Notes: a model not told the origin generated them from the sequence alone. A stretch of 29,952 nt of DNA from Pelagophyceae sp. CCMP2097 (GCA_026770575.1 MU657299.1:97313-127264); one strand, 5' to 3'. Shown: positions 7,601 through 15,990, numbered from the stretch's first letter. Numbers and translations are program-made.

Positions 7601-9103
7601 CGAGTCGCCGGCGACGCTGCCGGTCATCGTCGAGCGAGAAGATTGCATGGAATCCTTGACTCGCTCGAAACTCGCCGCCGAAGGCCGAAACGCCTGCGAA
7701 AGGGCGCTCGCCGAGGTGGTTTCTTTAGTGGCCGCCGAAGATGCGGTTTGGTTTGAAGATTTTCCGCGGTGGCCCGTCTGCCGCGACTGTGGAAAGTTCG
7801 CAGAGTGGCTCGTCCACCGCAAATTGCTGTGGCGGAGGGACAAGCTGCGCGTTTCAAAGGACGCAGCTGGGGGCTCGCACGCCGACGGCGAGGCGCACGG
7901 TTCGCAATCCTCGACGGGATGCGGCCCTGCGCCGCGGCGGAAACGCAATTGGGCAGGCGCTCTGGCCGTACTCTATGCAGCGTCAAGATGGCCCTTTGCC
8001 GGCACCGCGCAAAGGGACCCTCTCGAATCTGCGCGCGACGTTTATGAAACGTCGGACGTAGGCGACGACCGACGACGTCCTCCTTTTCGCCATCGCCAAA
8101 GCGTCGGAGCAGGCCAATCCAACGCCGCCGGTGCAGAAACTGCCGGACGTCCGCCTCGAATCGTCGGACCCGCGCAGAGGCGCCGTCTGTCCATGCGCTC
8201 TCTGCGCGCGGCAAGAGGGTGGCGCCGAGGGTCCGTTGGAGGCGTTTGTCGACGGCACCGAAGCTTCCGCCAAAGTCTTTTGGGTGCATGAAAAGTGCGC
8301 CTCGGCGTCGTCGGAAGTCTATTTCGACGACGCGGGAGGGATTTATGGCGTGCTCGACGCGTGTGGGCGCCCGCGTCCCCGTATGCGCAAACGTCTCTCT
8401 CAAAAGCCGTCCAAGGAAAACGGCCTCACAGAGTCGACGAGGCACGAGGGCAGAGCGAGTGCCGTCGTGGCTTGCAAGTGCCGAGACCGCGCCGAAATAG
8501 GCAAGCGCGGTCGCCAGATCAAGTGTCACTTGTCACCTTGCCTCGGCGGCACGCGCAAGTGCGGCGCCACGGTCGGCTGCGGCGATGCGCGGTGCCGCAA
8601 GTCTTACCACTACACGTGCGCGCTGGCGACGGGTTGGCGATTTGGTGCCGCGCAGTCGTTTTTCTGCCAGACGCACCGTCACGGTTTGGACCACGACCCG
8701 CTCGACGCCCAAGTTGAAGACTCGTGGCTCTTCGACTGCCCCTGCGGCGTGCGGGGAAAGGACTACGACGACGGGGCGCAAATGTTGGATACGGCGTCGT
8801 CTTTCTGGGAGACTGTTGCAGACTGCTGCAAGGCCTGGCGATGTTCAGGGGGCTTTCGGGAGGCTACAGAGCGGGGCGTCTGCGACATATTCGTGCGCGA
8901 AGACTTGCAGAGTGCGAAGACGGCGCTATCAGAGTGGCGCGTGATGAGCTTTACAATATAGGTGGGAGTGCGGCGTCTGCGAGACGTGGCAGCACGCCGC
9001 CTGCGCGGCGTCTTCGAATGCGGAATCGCTCGATTTGCCAGAGGGCTACGCGTGCAATGCGTGCAATGCGTGCCGGGAATCGGCGCTCGAAGCCGCCGCG
9101 TGA
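4649..9103 (+). CDS. AlkB-type 2OG-Fe(II) dioxygenase fused to SRA-YDG, ePHD and PHD domains
   Basis: A multi-exon gene. The ATG at 4649 opens about 240 residues of Ala/Arg/Lys-rich disordered sequence with nuclear-localisation-like patches (KTRKRGRG), followed by an AlkB domain, an SRA domain, an ePHD and a PHD finger, ending at TGA 9101-9103. Introns supported by frame and motif: 5886-5936 (51 nt, GT-AG), 6079-6196 (GC-AG), 6275-6489 (GTGCGT to TAG) and 8784-8961 (GT-AG). Further introns are needed around 6755-6946, 7125-7220 and 7968-8061, but their exact donors are not fixed. The splice 6274/6490 makes RRIVAIMRAG, matching the Arg-containing last strand of AlkB enzymes, and continues straight into the SRA. 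By family knowledge AlkB enzymes oxidatively remove alkyl groups from nucleic acids, SRA domains bind methylated or hemimethylated DNA, and PHD fingers read histone tails. I infer a nuclear base-modification enzyme. Two adjacent genes (the second starting at ATG 6503) remain possible. Confidence 0.75.
5486..6516 (+). other. AlkB (2OG-Fe(II) oxygenase) domain within the 4649 gene
   Basis: Residues about 280-413 plus the following exons. Visible elements: PRVHMLL and YKYHGVTM in the substrate-lid region; the strand CYRNGFDSCGWHSDD with the HxD iron ligands H392 and D394; EELELFLRAGDA; then, after the GC-AG intron, YSTDGLVQVGYEHAVPK carrying the distal iron-binding His; and finally RRIVAIMRAG, where the second Arg position corresponds to the 2-oxoglutarate-binding Arg of the family. 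The complete iron and 2OG ligand set is thus present, suggesting a catalytically competent enzyme. The substrate (alkylated, N6-methylated or 5-methyl bases, DNA or RNA) cannot be told from sequence. Confidence 0.85.
6296..6475 (+). repeat. Intronic minisatellite with 44-bp higher-order unit
   Basis: Subunits GACTCGACGCGGCGA (15 nt) and GACTGACGCCGCGA (14 nt) are arranged as 14+15+15, giving a 44-bp unit that begins at 6371, 6415 and 6459. More degenerate units extend left to about 6296. The array lies wholly inside the predicted intron 6275-6489, between the AlkB and SRA coding parts. There are no unique spacers, so it is not CRISPR-like. Confidence 0.9.
6595..7362 (+). other. SRA-YDG (SAD_SRA) domain within the 4649 gene
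   Basis: The domain start FGHVPGVP is followed by a segment ending GAQSVVVS, which matches the usual GA-SIVLS strand. A predicted intron follows, then VDHGIWLRYTSS (the family D-D/V-DHG...YTG motif), VRVFRSSGLANKWAP, a second intron ending at 7220, and YRYDGLYRVSRMW with the signature YDG, closing with VYTFQLERV. The GGYEDD segment before VDHG is not found, and the stretch between YTSS and VRVF is shorter than usual. Either part of the domain is on an unrecognised exon or this is a divergent SRA. SRA domains flip out and recognise 5-methylcytosine in UHRF and SUVH proteins. Confidence 0.8.
8188..8683 (+). other. Extended PHD (ePHD) zinc module within the 4649 gene
   Basis: CPCALC near 8188 is followed by WVHEKCASAS and VYFDDAGGIYGVLD, then a Lys/Arg-rich insertion of about 45 residues, then KCGATVGCGDARCRKSYHYTCA and the terminal FFCQTHRHG. 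This is the zinc-ligand order of the ePHD found beside PHD fingers in chromatin proteins: C-x2-C, H-x2-C, then C...GA-GC...C-H-C, C-x2-H. An extra Cys-rich insertion (CKCRDR...CHLSPCLGGTRKC) sits between the two halves. It probably mediates protein-protein or chromatin contact. Confidence 0.85.
8737..9075 (+). other. PHD finger split by a 178-nt intron
   Basis: DCPCGVRGKDYDDGAQ and WECGVCETWQHAAC, ending CNACNAC, form a complete C4HC3 PHD signature only when intron 8784-8961 is removed (GTTGGA donor, ATATAG acceptor). The join restores the codon for Met before Trp. The Trp in the ETWQH loop and the DYDDGAQM stretch resemble PHD fingers that bind methyl-lysine. About 20 residues after the last ligand the protein ends at TGA 9101-9103. 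Confidence 0.85.
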
Positions 9104-9219
9104 AAGGGCATTGTCTGGGACTCTGCGTCACTGCCAGTGACTCCCCGGGTCTAAGAGCCCTTATACGAGCTTGCAAAAGCCCCGGCCTCAGTCCGAAGAC
9201 CAGTTTCAGTGGGGTGGCA

Positions 9220-9270
9220 ATGTCTACATGAAGGGTCCTCGGCTCTCAGATGTCTACATGAAGGGTCCTC
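9220..9270 (+). repeat. Two tandem 21-nt repeats, 30-bp period
   Basis: ATGTCTACATGAAGGGTCCTC occurs at 9220-9240 and again at 9250-9270, in the gap between two convergent genes. Nothing else is supported between 9104 and 9511. The region could include the 3' ends of both flanking transcripts. Confidence 0.8.
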
Positions 9271-9511
9271 TTTCAAGTTGCTGCGACAGATCGAATCGAG
9301 TGAGGGCTCGCCTGTGGAGAGGTTACAAGGAAGGAAGACGTACGTCGCGGCATTTTGCGGTGGTGCTCGACTGAAGGGGTCGTCGACGCGCATGGGAATC
9401 CGAGTACAACAAGATAGTATCCAAATGCACCGTCGCACCCACATCGAACGAGGTTCTTATTCAGCTTAGCTAGTAGGTCACCGAGAAGGTCGTTGCCTCG
9501 AGTTGCCGAAG

Positions 9512-11527
9512 TCAGAGAAGGCCGACGGCCGCTGGGCCGCTGGCCGTGGCCGAGTCGGCTTGGGTCGGATGTGTGGCGGCAGCACATGGGCACGCGCGCG
9601 CGCACGCAGCAGGAGTGGTTGAGACCGAAGAGGGCGACAGCGGCCGCTGTTTGTCTCGTTTGGCAGTCGCGGCTCGTTTTTGGACATGTTGGCGGACGGT
9701 GCCCTTTTGGGCGTCGCCGGGGCGGCAGCGGACGCCGATGGTGCCCTTGGCCGGCGCGTAGACGACGACGAGCTCCTCGAGGCGCGTGGCGCGCGCGAGC
9801 TCGGTGGCCGCGGCGTCGAGCGGTGTGAGGTTCGCGAGGCAGCGTTCGCGGAGCGTGTGGCGGAAGACGGCGCAGAGGCGCGCGGCGGCCATGCGGTTAC
9901 CGGCGAGGTTGAGCGCGTCGGGGCCGAGCGTGAGCGCGGCGGCGGCGCCGACGACGTAGATCGGCGTGTCGCGGTCCCAGCGCAGCGAGGCGTGGAGAAC
10001 GGGGAGGCCACCCTCGAGCGCGATGGGGCGCTGCGCGAGGAGCTGCGCGTACAGCGGCGAGCCGGCGACGCCGGGCGCCCCACCCGTCGCGAACCAGACC
10101 GCATCGAACGGCCCGAGCCGCTCGCCGTGCGCGGCCTCGAGGTAGTGGCCGTGCTCGTCGCTCTCGGCGCCGAGGATGGTCTGGTCCTCGACGAGCTGGA
10201 CGCGCGAGGCGTCGAGTGCGCGCTTCCCCTCGGGCGACACCGAGCCACCCTGGCGCGCCGCGCGCAGCATCGCGAGCCGCGCCGCCGGCGAGGTGCGCCT
10301 CGAGAGGTAGCTGGCGATCTTGGCCGGCCGCGTGCGCCAGCCGAGCCAGCGGAGGTCGAGGTCGTACTGCGAGACGCGCAGCCGCCGCCGCCGCGCGATC
10401 AGCGTCACGCGCGCGCCGAACTGGCGCTCCGCCACGAGCGCCAGGTGCGCCGACGTCAACCCGCCGCCGACGATGCAGAGCCGCGCGTCGCGCCCGAGCA
10501 CGCTGCCCAAAGGCTCGCCGCCCGAAGGCTCGCTGCTAGAAGGCTCGCTGCCAGAAGGCTCGCCGCCCTCGCCCTCGGCGGCGGCGGCGGCGGCGGCTTG
10601 GGTTTGGTCACGAGGGCCCCAGGAGTTGACTTGGTCGCGGTTGGCGTTCGCGAGCTTGGCGACGACGTCCAAGGCGTGGACGGCCGCCGGGAGGTCCAGC
10701 GCCCAGTCCGGGAGCTGCGGCGCGGCCGAGGGGCCGACGGCGAGTACGACGCGCCGCGAGAGCCGCGAGCTGCCGTCGGCGAAGACGACTCGCGCGAGGT
10801 CGGCTCCGAGGCGCTCGACGCGCGCGACGCGCGCTTTGCGCACCGCGCCTCGGACGCCCGGGTACTGGTCGATGAGGTGGTCCACGAAGTCGCGAAAGAG
10901 CTGCGTCGACGGCAGCCGGAACGAGCCGCGGAAGCCGCTGCCTGCGCCCTTGCGCACGTTGCAGTCGCAGCCGTCGTCGCCGCCGCGGTCCTGCGCCGCA
11001 TGCACGCTCGCGTCCAGGTCGACGACCTCGCGCTCCCGCCCGAACTTGGCCGCGAACTGCTGCAGCGCGAAAGAGTCGTAAGGGCACGGGTGCTGGTCGT
11101 AGGTCGAGCGGAGGTGAGGGATCTCGAGCGCGCCGAACTGCTCGTCCCAGCGCCCGAGCCACCGCCCCCCTTCGTCGACGACGAGCACGCGCGCCAGGAT
11201 CGCGCGCGCCCGCGCCTCGGAGCACCGCTTCTTCTCGAGGTCCGCCAACGACTGCCGCGGCCCCCGTGGCGCGCTGCCCAGCCCGACGAAGAAGTCACCT
11301 GCGCGGAAAGGGAGGGTGGTTCCGTATGCCTGCGGTGGGGAATATTTGGGTGGGCTTAGCTTCTCACCCGAGTTGTCTGGCGCGTCGTCGAGCAACCGCA
11401 GCACCAACGCCAAAGCCTGCGGTCCTGCGCCCACCACCACAAGCTCCAAAGCCTCAGCCGCCTCCTCCACCTCCACCTTCTCACACCTCGCCATTAGAGC
11501 ACTCTGAGGCAGACAAGTTGGGCACAA
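9512..11527 (-). CDS. FAD/NAD(P)-dependent oxidoreductase, lysine/ornithine N-monooxygenase-like
   Basis: An intronless frame of 671 residues. An N-terminal FAD-binding Rossmann motif VVVGAGPQALAL (about 31-42) is followed by STYDQHPCPYDSFALQQFA (about 141-159), typical of flavin monooxygenases of the NAD_binding_9 / N-hydroxylating group. Then come VVLAVGPSAAPQLP (about 260-273), a second dinucleotide motif CIVGGGLTSAHLALVA (about 351-366), the ATGG segment WFATGGAPGV (about 478-487), and a C-terminal YVVGAAAALTLGPDALNLAG, typical of the FAD-binding end. An insertion at about 311-342 is Ala-rich and then built of short GSEPS-like repeats. The second Met (codon 12, 11494) is an equally good start. 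The last 60 residues are Ser/Ala/Pro-rich and may be non-conserved tail. The gene is convergent with the AlkB-SRA gene. The substrate is unknown; amine N-hydroxylation is only an inference from resemblance. Confidence 0.85.
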   Translation of the reverse strand: MCPTCLPQSALMARCEKVEVEEAAEALELVVVGAGPQALALVLRLLDDAPDNSGEKLSPPKYSPPQAYGTTLPFRAGDFFVGLGSAPRGPRQSLADLEKKRCSEARARAILARVLVVDEGGRWLGRWDEQFGALEIPHLRSTYDQHPCPYDSFALQQFAAKFGREREVVDLDASVHAAQDRGGDDGCDCNVRKGAGSGFRGSFRLPSTQLFRDFVDHLIDQYPGVRGAVRKARVARVERLGADLARVVFADGSSRLSRRVVLAVGPSAAPQLPDWALDLPAAVHALDVVAKLANANRDQVNSWGPRDQTQAAAAAAAEGEGGEPSGSEPSSSEPSGGEPLGSVLGRDARLCIVGGGLTSAHLALVAERQFGARVTLIARRRRLRVSQYDLDLRWLGWRTRPAKIASYLSRRTSPAARLAMLRAARQGGSVSPEGKRALDASRVQLVEDQTILGAESDEHGHYLEAAHGERLGPFDAVWFATGGAPGVAGSPLYAQLLAQRPIALEGGLPVLHASLRWDRDTPIYVVGAAAALTLGPDALNLAGNRMAAARLCAVFRHTLRERCLANLTPLDAAATELARATRLEELVVVYAPAKGTIGVRCRPGDAQKGTVRQHVQKRAATAKRDKQRPLSPSSVSTTPAACARACPCAAATHPTQADSATASGPAAVGLL
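10504..10572 (-). repeat. Short in-frame 15-bp repeats in the FAD gene
   Basis: Four imperfect copies of a 15-bp unit built on CTCGCTGCCAGAAGG encode the GSEPS-type repeats, adjacent to an alanine-encoding GGC run. They lie in the loop between the two nucleotide-binding regions, where a length-variable linker should be tolerated. Confidence 0.7.
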
Positions 11528-12925
11528 CCTCGTCGCCTCGCTCCGCGCCTTCTAATAAGAGAATCTAGATCTAAGAAGCCCCTGGCCTTCGTGGCCGGAT
11601 TACAATTGTGCTTCTTCTTCTTCAATTATGCCTCAATGAGACCCCTAAAACCACAGGCGGGCCGGCGCGCCGGATCCCACAAAATGGCTTTTTTTCCGTG
11701 CCGCCGATGACAGCAGTACGGCTTGTGATGTGGTCTGGTTGCACTGGATGGGCCTCGGTCCGGCGCTTGGTGAAACGACAGCGGACCTCTGAGGGCCATG
11801 TCGCCTCGGTGCAGCAGTGACGCTATACAAGGTACAGCGTCGCCGCCGCCAATCTTTTCGTCGTCTTGGTGTATGGTGGGTTCTCTCAATGGGGTCGCGT
11901 ACTGGAGCTCTCAAGCTTGGACGGGGTTGCGTGAGGTGCTCTGTAAAGAAAGAGAGAGGTTTTTGAGATGAGGGATTGCGGTCACAGGCCCCGTGGCCCC
12001 GCCGGCCGGCCGCCTGGCGCGGGTCGAGGGCATCTCTAGTTGGGTCCTCGGTGTGCGGCGCAGAGCTTGCTCGGTCGGAAGACGCTCCTATCGCTCGATC
12101 TTTGGCCTCGGGAGCTCGGCTGCGCCGGCGTCGTCGAACCGCTCCCCTGGCGCTGATGCAGCTGCGCCGAGGCGCCAGCATCATCCCCAGGGACCCCACC
12201 GAGCGGGCTGGCGCCTCGAAGTCGCATCCGGGGTCGGTTTGGCGTGGGAAACTTGAAAATGCCCCGGCGCCCACGACGCGGACCATCCAAGGAGTCGTAT
12301 CAAGTGCGGCAAATACTTTTGGCGGCTATCGGCGCGGCCGACTCGGAGGGCCCGGGAATCGGACGCGCTTTTTCGGCGACGGCGTGGGTTAAGTCTTAGC
12401 GCTAGCGTTCAAGCTGCTGCGTTGCACTTTTCGGGCGACGGCGTGGCAGTGCCTCGCGCGACGGCGCGCGCCACCAAAAGGGCGTAGTCCGCAGCCGCCG
12501 GAGGCCTTTTTCGGCCGCCCCGGACGCTCGCCGCGCGTCAGGCGTCCTTTTGCGGCCGCCGCTCGGATAGAGACCCGCGGCACGTTTTGCAGATGTACTA
12601 CGCCACGGTGATGCCCGGACGACGGGGCGCGGGCGGTGCTCGTCTCACTCAACAGGGCGCTGGCAGCGAGGCCGGGCGAGCAGAGGACCGGCCTTGCACG
12701 AGGCGAGGGATCCCTAGGGACCGTATGCACTCGGCGAGGGCCCGTGCGCGAGAGCATGTCCTCCTCGGATGGCATCGACGTCGGGAGGATGGCTTATGGA
12801 AAGCCCAGCACAGGCTCCTCGGTCGAGCATACGGAGGGACGGCGCGGTCGTCGGTCTCCGTCGCGCCGTGCTTTTTGGCGGCGCCGCGGGGGCAGCGGCC
12901 GGGGGTGGAGATGTGGCGCCGAGAG
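11528..12925. other. No supported gene
   Basis: Open frames on both strands (for example 11645-12286 - and 12389-12775 -) are Arg/Pro/Ser-rich with no recognisable domain or mirrored splice logic. The region lies upstream of the FAD gene start, so it should hold that gene's promoter. The stretch 11570-11645 is lower in GC. No repeat from elsewhere in the window was recognised here. Confidence 0.4.
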
Positions 12926-13640
12926 GGCAGCAGCGCGGCCTTTGGATCAGCCGGAGCAGCGCGCCGAGAGCGGTTCAATCTTGTTCCGCAGTAGACTTCT
13001 CCGCGAAGAATTCCTACTTCCTGCACGCCTCCACATCGCCGACCGCCGCCGCCGTGCCGGCATGCCCCTTGGCCGCGGCGCGCTTCAAGAGCGCAGCGCC
13101 TAGTCGTCGTCCTGCGGGACGCCGTGGCCGTTTGCATAACACGCGCCGAGGTTGTAGAGTGCTTCAGCGTCGCCCTGTGCTGCGGCGAGCCGCAGCCACC
13201 GCACGGTTTCGTCGTACGACTGCACCACGCCATTGCCGTTGGAGAAAATCATTCCGAGGTTGAATTGCGCCTCAGGAAATCCCTTGGCAGCAGCGCGGCC
13301 TTAAGATCAGCCGGAGGAGCGCGCCGAGAGCGGTTCAATCTTGTTCCACAGTCTCCGCTAGAAATTCCTACTTGCTGCGCACCTCCAAATCGCCGATCAA
13401 CACCGCCGCGCCGGCGTGCCCCTTGGCCGCGGCGCGCTTCAAGAGGCGCATCGCCTCGTCGTCGTCCTGCGGGACGCCGTGGCCGTTTGCATAACACGCG
13501 CCGAGGTTGTAGAGTGCTTCAGCGTCGCCCTGTGCTGCGGCGAGCCGCAGCCACCGCACGGTTTCGTCGTACGACTGCACCACGCCTTTGCCGTTGGAGA
13601 AAATCATACCGAGCTTGAATTGCGCCTCAGGAAATCCCTG
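12926..13640. repeat. Tandem duplication of about 0.36 kb covering a Sel1 gene 3' end
   Basis: The segment 12926-13286 matches 13287 to about 13640 at an offset of 355-361 bases, with scattered substitutions and small indels. Shared landmarks include GGCAGCAGCGCGGCC (12926 and 13287) and CCGAGGTTGTAGAG (13146 and 13501). The unit spans the last two or three Sel1 repeats of the MYND gene and about 80 bases of its downstream flank, showing that the duplication happened locally and in tandem. Confidence 0.9.
13013..13286 (-). pseudogene. Decayed tandem copy of Sel1 repeats
   Basis: The minus strand reads as Sel1 repeats nearly identical to the C-terminus of the neighbouring MYND-RING-Sel1 protein (PEAQFNLGMIFSNGNGVV, then the DETVRWLRLAAAQGD and YNLGACYANGHGVPQDDD segments). 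Where the intact gene has a Glu codon after DDD, this copy has TAG, and a further small deletion shifts the frame before the terminal Arg/Lys and stop. There is no start codon, MYND or RING. It arose as the downstream unit of the tandem duplication and is not expected to be functional. Confidence 0.85.
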
Positions 13641-14402
13641 CTCGGCTGCGCGTCGGTACCACAGCGCGGCGGTCTTGTGGTTGATCTTCACGCCTTCTCC
13701 AAGACTGTAACTCAATCCCAGTCTCACCTGACCTCGAACGTTTCCTTGCGCCGCCGCTGCCTCATACAGCGGGAGCGCCCGCTTCGCGCTCTTCTTGAGA
13801 CCATATCTTCCTTCACGGTACGCGTCTCCGAGCATCAGCTGCGCATCGGCATTTCCCTCGTCCACGTGCTTCTGCAGCCGGCTAACCACCTCTGCAGCCG
13901 ACTTGGGGACTGGCTCGCGGCAGAGCGGGCAGCGCTCGTCGTACTCGAGGCACTTGTTGACGCATTCCGTGCAAAGCCTCTTGCAGCAGCACGAGTAGAA
14001 TCTTTGCTGGTCAGCTTCGATGGGAAGCAGATCCAGGCAGATGACGCAGGTGCCGCGCCAGTCCGGCGTGTCGTCTTTCACCGCGCCGGCCTCGCCCGCC
14101 TTTGCCGTCGGAACAGCCGATAAGCGCGCCGCCGCCTTTAAACCAGCTGCCGGCGCGACGTCCTCGACGATGGGCGGCTCCTCCTTGATCTTCATCTTCG
14201 CTGGCATGAGCTCGTCGAGGAGCCGGTCCTGGAACGCGGCGGCCAGCTTCTTGCACTGCTCCTTGTGCCCGCCCTCGTTCCAGTCGACGAGCTGGCACTT
14301 TTTGGAGCAGTAGTGGCGCGACTTGCACTTGGTGCAGTGCTTGCCGTTCGGCGCGGCGCAGACACAGCAGGCCTTCGGGACGGCGGCCGGAGCGTCCCCC
14401 AT
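13368..14402 (-). CDS. MYND zinc finger, RING-type and Sel1-repeat protein
   Basis: An intronless frame of 344 residues from ATG 14402 to TAG 13368. An N-terminal MYND finger (C12-x2-C15, C23-x2-C26, YCSKKC at 31-36, DW...H46...C50) is followed by a linker, a RING-like module (CVICLDLLP at about 119, the CCCKRLCTECVNKC core, CPLCREPVP at about 158-166) and five Sel1-type helical repeats (about 180-335, e.g. NADAQLMLGDAYREGRYGLK, AALWYRRAAEQGFPEAQF). MYND and Sel1 units mediate protein interactions, and the RING suggests E3 ubiquitin-ligase activity. The function is inferred, not shown. A paralogue with the same order lies at 23752-24823. Its 3' end is tandemly duplicated immediately downstream. 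Confidence 0.9.
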   Translation of the reverse strand: MGDAPAAVPKACCVCAAPNGKHCTKCKSRHYCSKKCQLVDWNEGGHKEQCKKLAAAFQDRLLDELMPAKMKIKEEPPIVEDVAPAAGLKAAARLSAVPTAKAGEAGAVKDDTPDWRGTCVICLDLLPIEADQQRFYSCCCKRLCTECVNKCLEYDERCPLCREPVPKSAAEVVSRLQKHVDEGNADAQLMLGDAYREGRYGLKKSAKRALPLYEAAAAQGNVRGQVRLGLSYSLGEGVKINHKTAALWYRRAAEQGFPEAQFKLGMIFSNGKGVVQSYDETVRWLRLAAAQGDAEALYNLGACYANGHGVPQDDDEAMRLLKRAAAKGHAGAAVLIGDLEVRSK

Positions 14403-14774
14403 CGGTCGCGGTCGTCGGCGCCGCCCGCCGCGTCGGTCTTGATCTCTCGGGGTGTAAGTTCAACTATAAGGTATCTGAACTTCATCGATTCCGATTGCTT
14501 TCGGCCCGTTGGCGCGGCGCCGGTCCCACGGGTGGGCCTGGCGCGGCGCGTCGCTCGAGGGCGTTGGAGCGGTGGGTCCCGTATCGGGATCGATATGTCG
14601 TTGGTATCGATCCCATGGGATCGTACGTGTTGGGATATGTTGCCGGTATTGATGACTCGTACCTCGTACGTCTGGTGGTGTGATCGGTTTCGCTGGCAGT
14701 GGTGTGGTCGAACGCCGCCGTGCGCGTGCCGGTCCAGGGCCACACCGGATGGCACGACTCGTCGCGTGCCGACC
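14403..14774. other. Upstream flank of the MYND gene, no gene supported
   Basis: Several short palindromic phrases based on ATCGAT, GGGATC and CGTAC occur between 14575 and 14680 (for example TATCGATCCCATGGGATCG). Small open frames here are not protein-like. The MYND gene's promoter should lie at its left end. Confidence 0.4.
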
Positions 14775-14830
14775 CGGCGATAAGGGCCCCCATAGGGGCT
14801 AAGGCAAAGGTGTTGTTGGTCTGTACGGCT
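14775..14830 (+). repeat. Short dispersed repeat (TAAGGGCCCC...TTGTTGGT), copy 1
   Basis: TAAGGGCCCCCATAGGGGCT followed by AAGG...GTTGTTGGTCTGTACGG is matched, with substitutions, by 26769-26823 on the same strand and by 15371-15427 on the opposite strand. It is GC-palindromic at its left end and has no coding potential. Confidence 0.55.
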
Positions 14831-14879
14831 GAGGTGGCTTGTTTGCTTGCTGTTGGATTTTGTCGCCGGCCATGCCCTT

Positions 14880-15370
14880 AGCACACTTCCCGGTCATCGG
14901 CGCACGAGACGCACGGAACTGGGGCGCTGTCAGCTCCCTCGCCTGCTCTCCGAAGCCCGTAGCGCGCGACGGGCGCGGGAAACATTGCGTTTTTTGGCGA
15001 TGTTTTTAATATCACTGGCATTCTGTCTTGTGACAAAAAATAGCGCGTTGGACGCGCATTGACGCTACGGTTTCGAATCTGGTCCTCCCGTTGTAATTAG
15101 CAGCGATTTTCAATTTTTTGACATCATTGTTTTCCTTGAAAAAAATCCGTTTTTTGAAACCGCCCCCCCTGGTGGAACGATCTTTGCATGCTGGACCCCA
15201 GCGATTTATGAGGGGGAAGGCTTGCTTACGCGACGCGTGTCGTGGACGAGCAGCGATTTACGAGGGGGATACGACAACCACACAACCGCCGCGACGGAGC
15301 GAACACGCCAATACCTTCATCGGCGTGTCCAACCAACGCACAAAAAAGGCCATTTTAGGAACGTCATTTT
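14880..15370. other. Repeat-like region without a gene
   Basis: No protein-like frame is seen. The phrase GCGATTTATGAGGGGGA (about 15202) is echoed by GCGATTTACGAGGGGGA (about 15253). CGTGTCGTGGACGAGC at about 15235 is also found near 2162 and, inverted, near 15890. The segment therefore looks like nested remnants of non-coding repeats. Confidence 0.4.
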
Positions 15371-15427
15371 AACAGGTACGGACCAACAAATCCTTGGGGA
15401 TGGCCCCTACGGGGGCCCTTACCGCGT
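15371..15427 (-). repeat. Short dispersed repeat, copy 2 (inverted)
   Basis: The reverse complement carries the same TAAGGGCCCCCGTAGGGG...CCAAGGATTTGTTGGT order as 26769-26823 and 14775-14830. It is closest to the 26.8 kb copy. Confidence 0.6.
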
Positions 15428-15489
15428 GGCAGACACAGCACCTCCGGAGATACATCGCGGCGTGGGTTCGACGTTGGTTGCTCGAAGGG

Positions 15490-15576
15490 TATTACAAGAG
15501 CGCGCCGGAGGCACACGGAGGACCCGACTTCGAGCGAAGGATACAGGCAAATCCCATTGCAATGCCCACCAGTCCA
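15490..15576 (+). repeat. Solo lead module of the SINE-like family
   Basis: The sequence from ATTACAAGAGCGCGCC to CCCATTGCAATGCCCAC matches 1608-1675 and 16510-16585. It has an 8-base insertion (CTTCGAGC) between GGACCCGA and AAGGATACAG and is not followed by the tRNA-like part. Confidence 0.7.
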
Positions 15577-15670
15577 AATAAGATCAGCCATTTTTGGCGA
15601 TTTTTGGGGCGAGCATCCTGCCAAAGCTCCTCGGCGGCGTCACCATCGCCTCGGGCGGCGTGCTCCCGAA

Positions 15671-15990
15671 CCTATCGACCGGAAAGTGTAGGAGGCCTAG
15701 CTAGAGGGAGGTTCTTCGACGATGACATGGGGGGGGCGCCCCCCCATCCTTTTCTTGGATCAGGTGGTTTTTCACCCCATCCTTTCTCCTACATCGCCCG
15801 CGTCCTCGTTGGGCGCGTCCCATCCGCCAGGTATACTCAGTGTCCTATTTCTACGGAAATCTTTGGAGCTCTCTTTGTCACTGCTCGTCCACGCCCTGCT
15901 CGTCCACGACACGCGTCGCGTAAGCTACCCCCATGTGACCGTCGTAAAACCTCCCTCGAGCTAGGTCTCCTACACTTTCCGGTCGATAGG
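15671..15990. repeat. Foldback element with about 63-bp imperfect inverted repeats
   Basis: The left arm 15671-15733 (starting CCTATCGACCGGAAAGTGTA) is the near-perfect reverse complement of 15928-15990 (ending TACACTTTCCGGTCGATAGG). The 194-bp centre contains a C-rich and pyrimidine-rich stretch and no protein-like frame. The form and size fit a miniature inverted-repeat transposable element. No target-site duplication is obvious beside the arms. Confidence 0.75.

Noticed and set aside
9680..11359. Long plus-strand open frame of 559 codons
   Set aside because: It is the antisense of the FAD oxidoreductase, Arg/Ala/Glu-rich without any domain; the minus-strand frame has all the family motifs.
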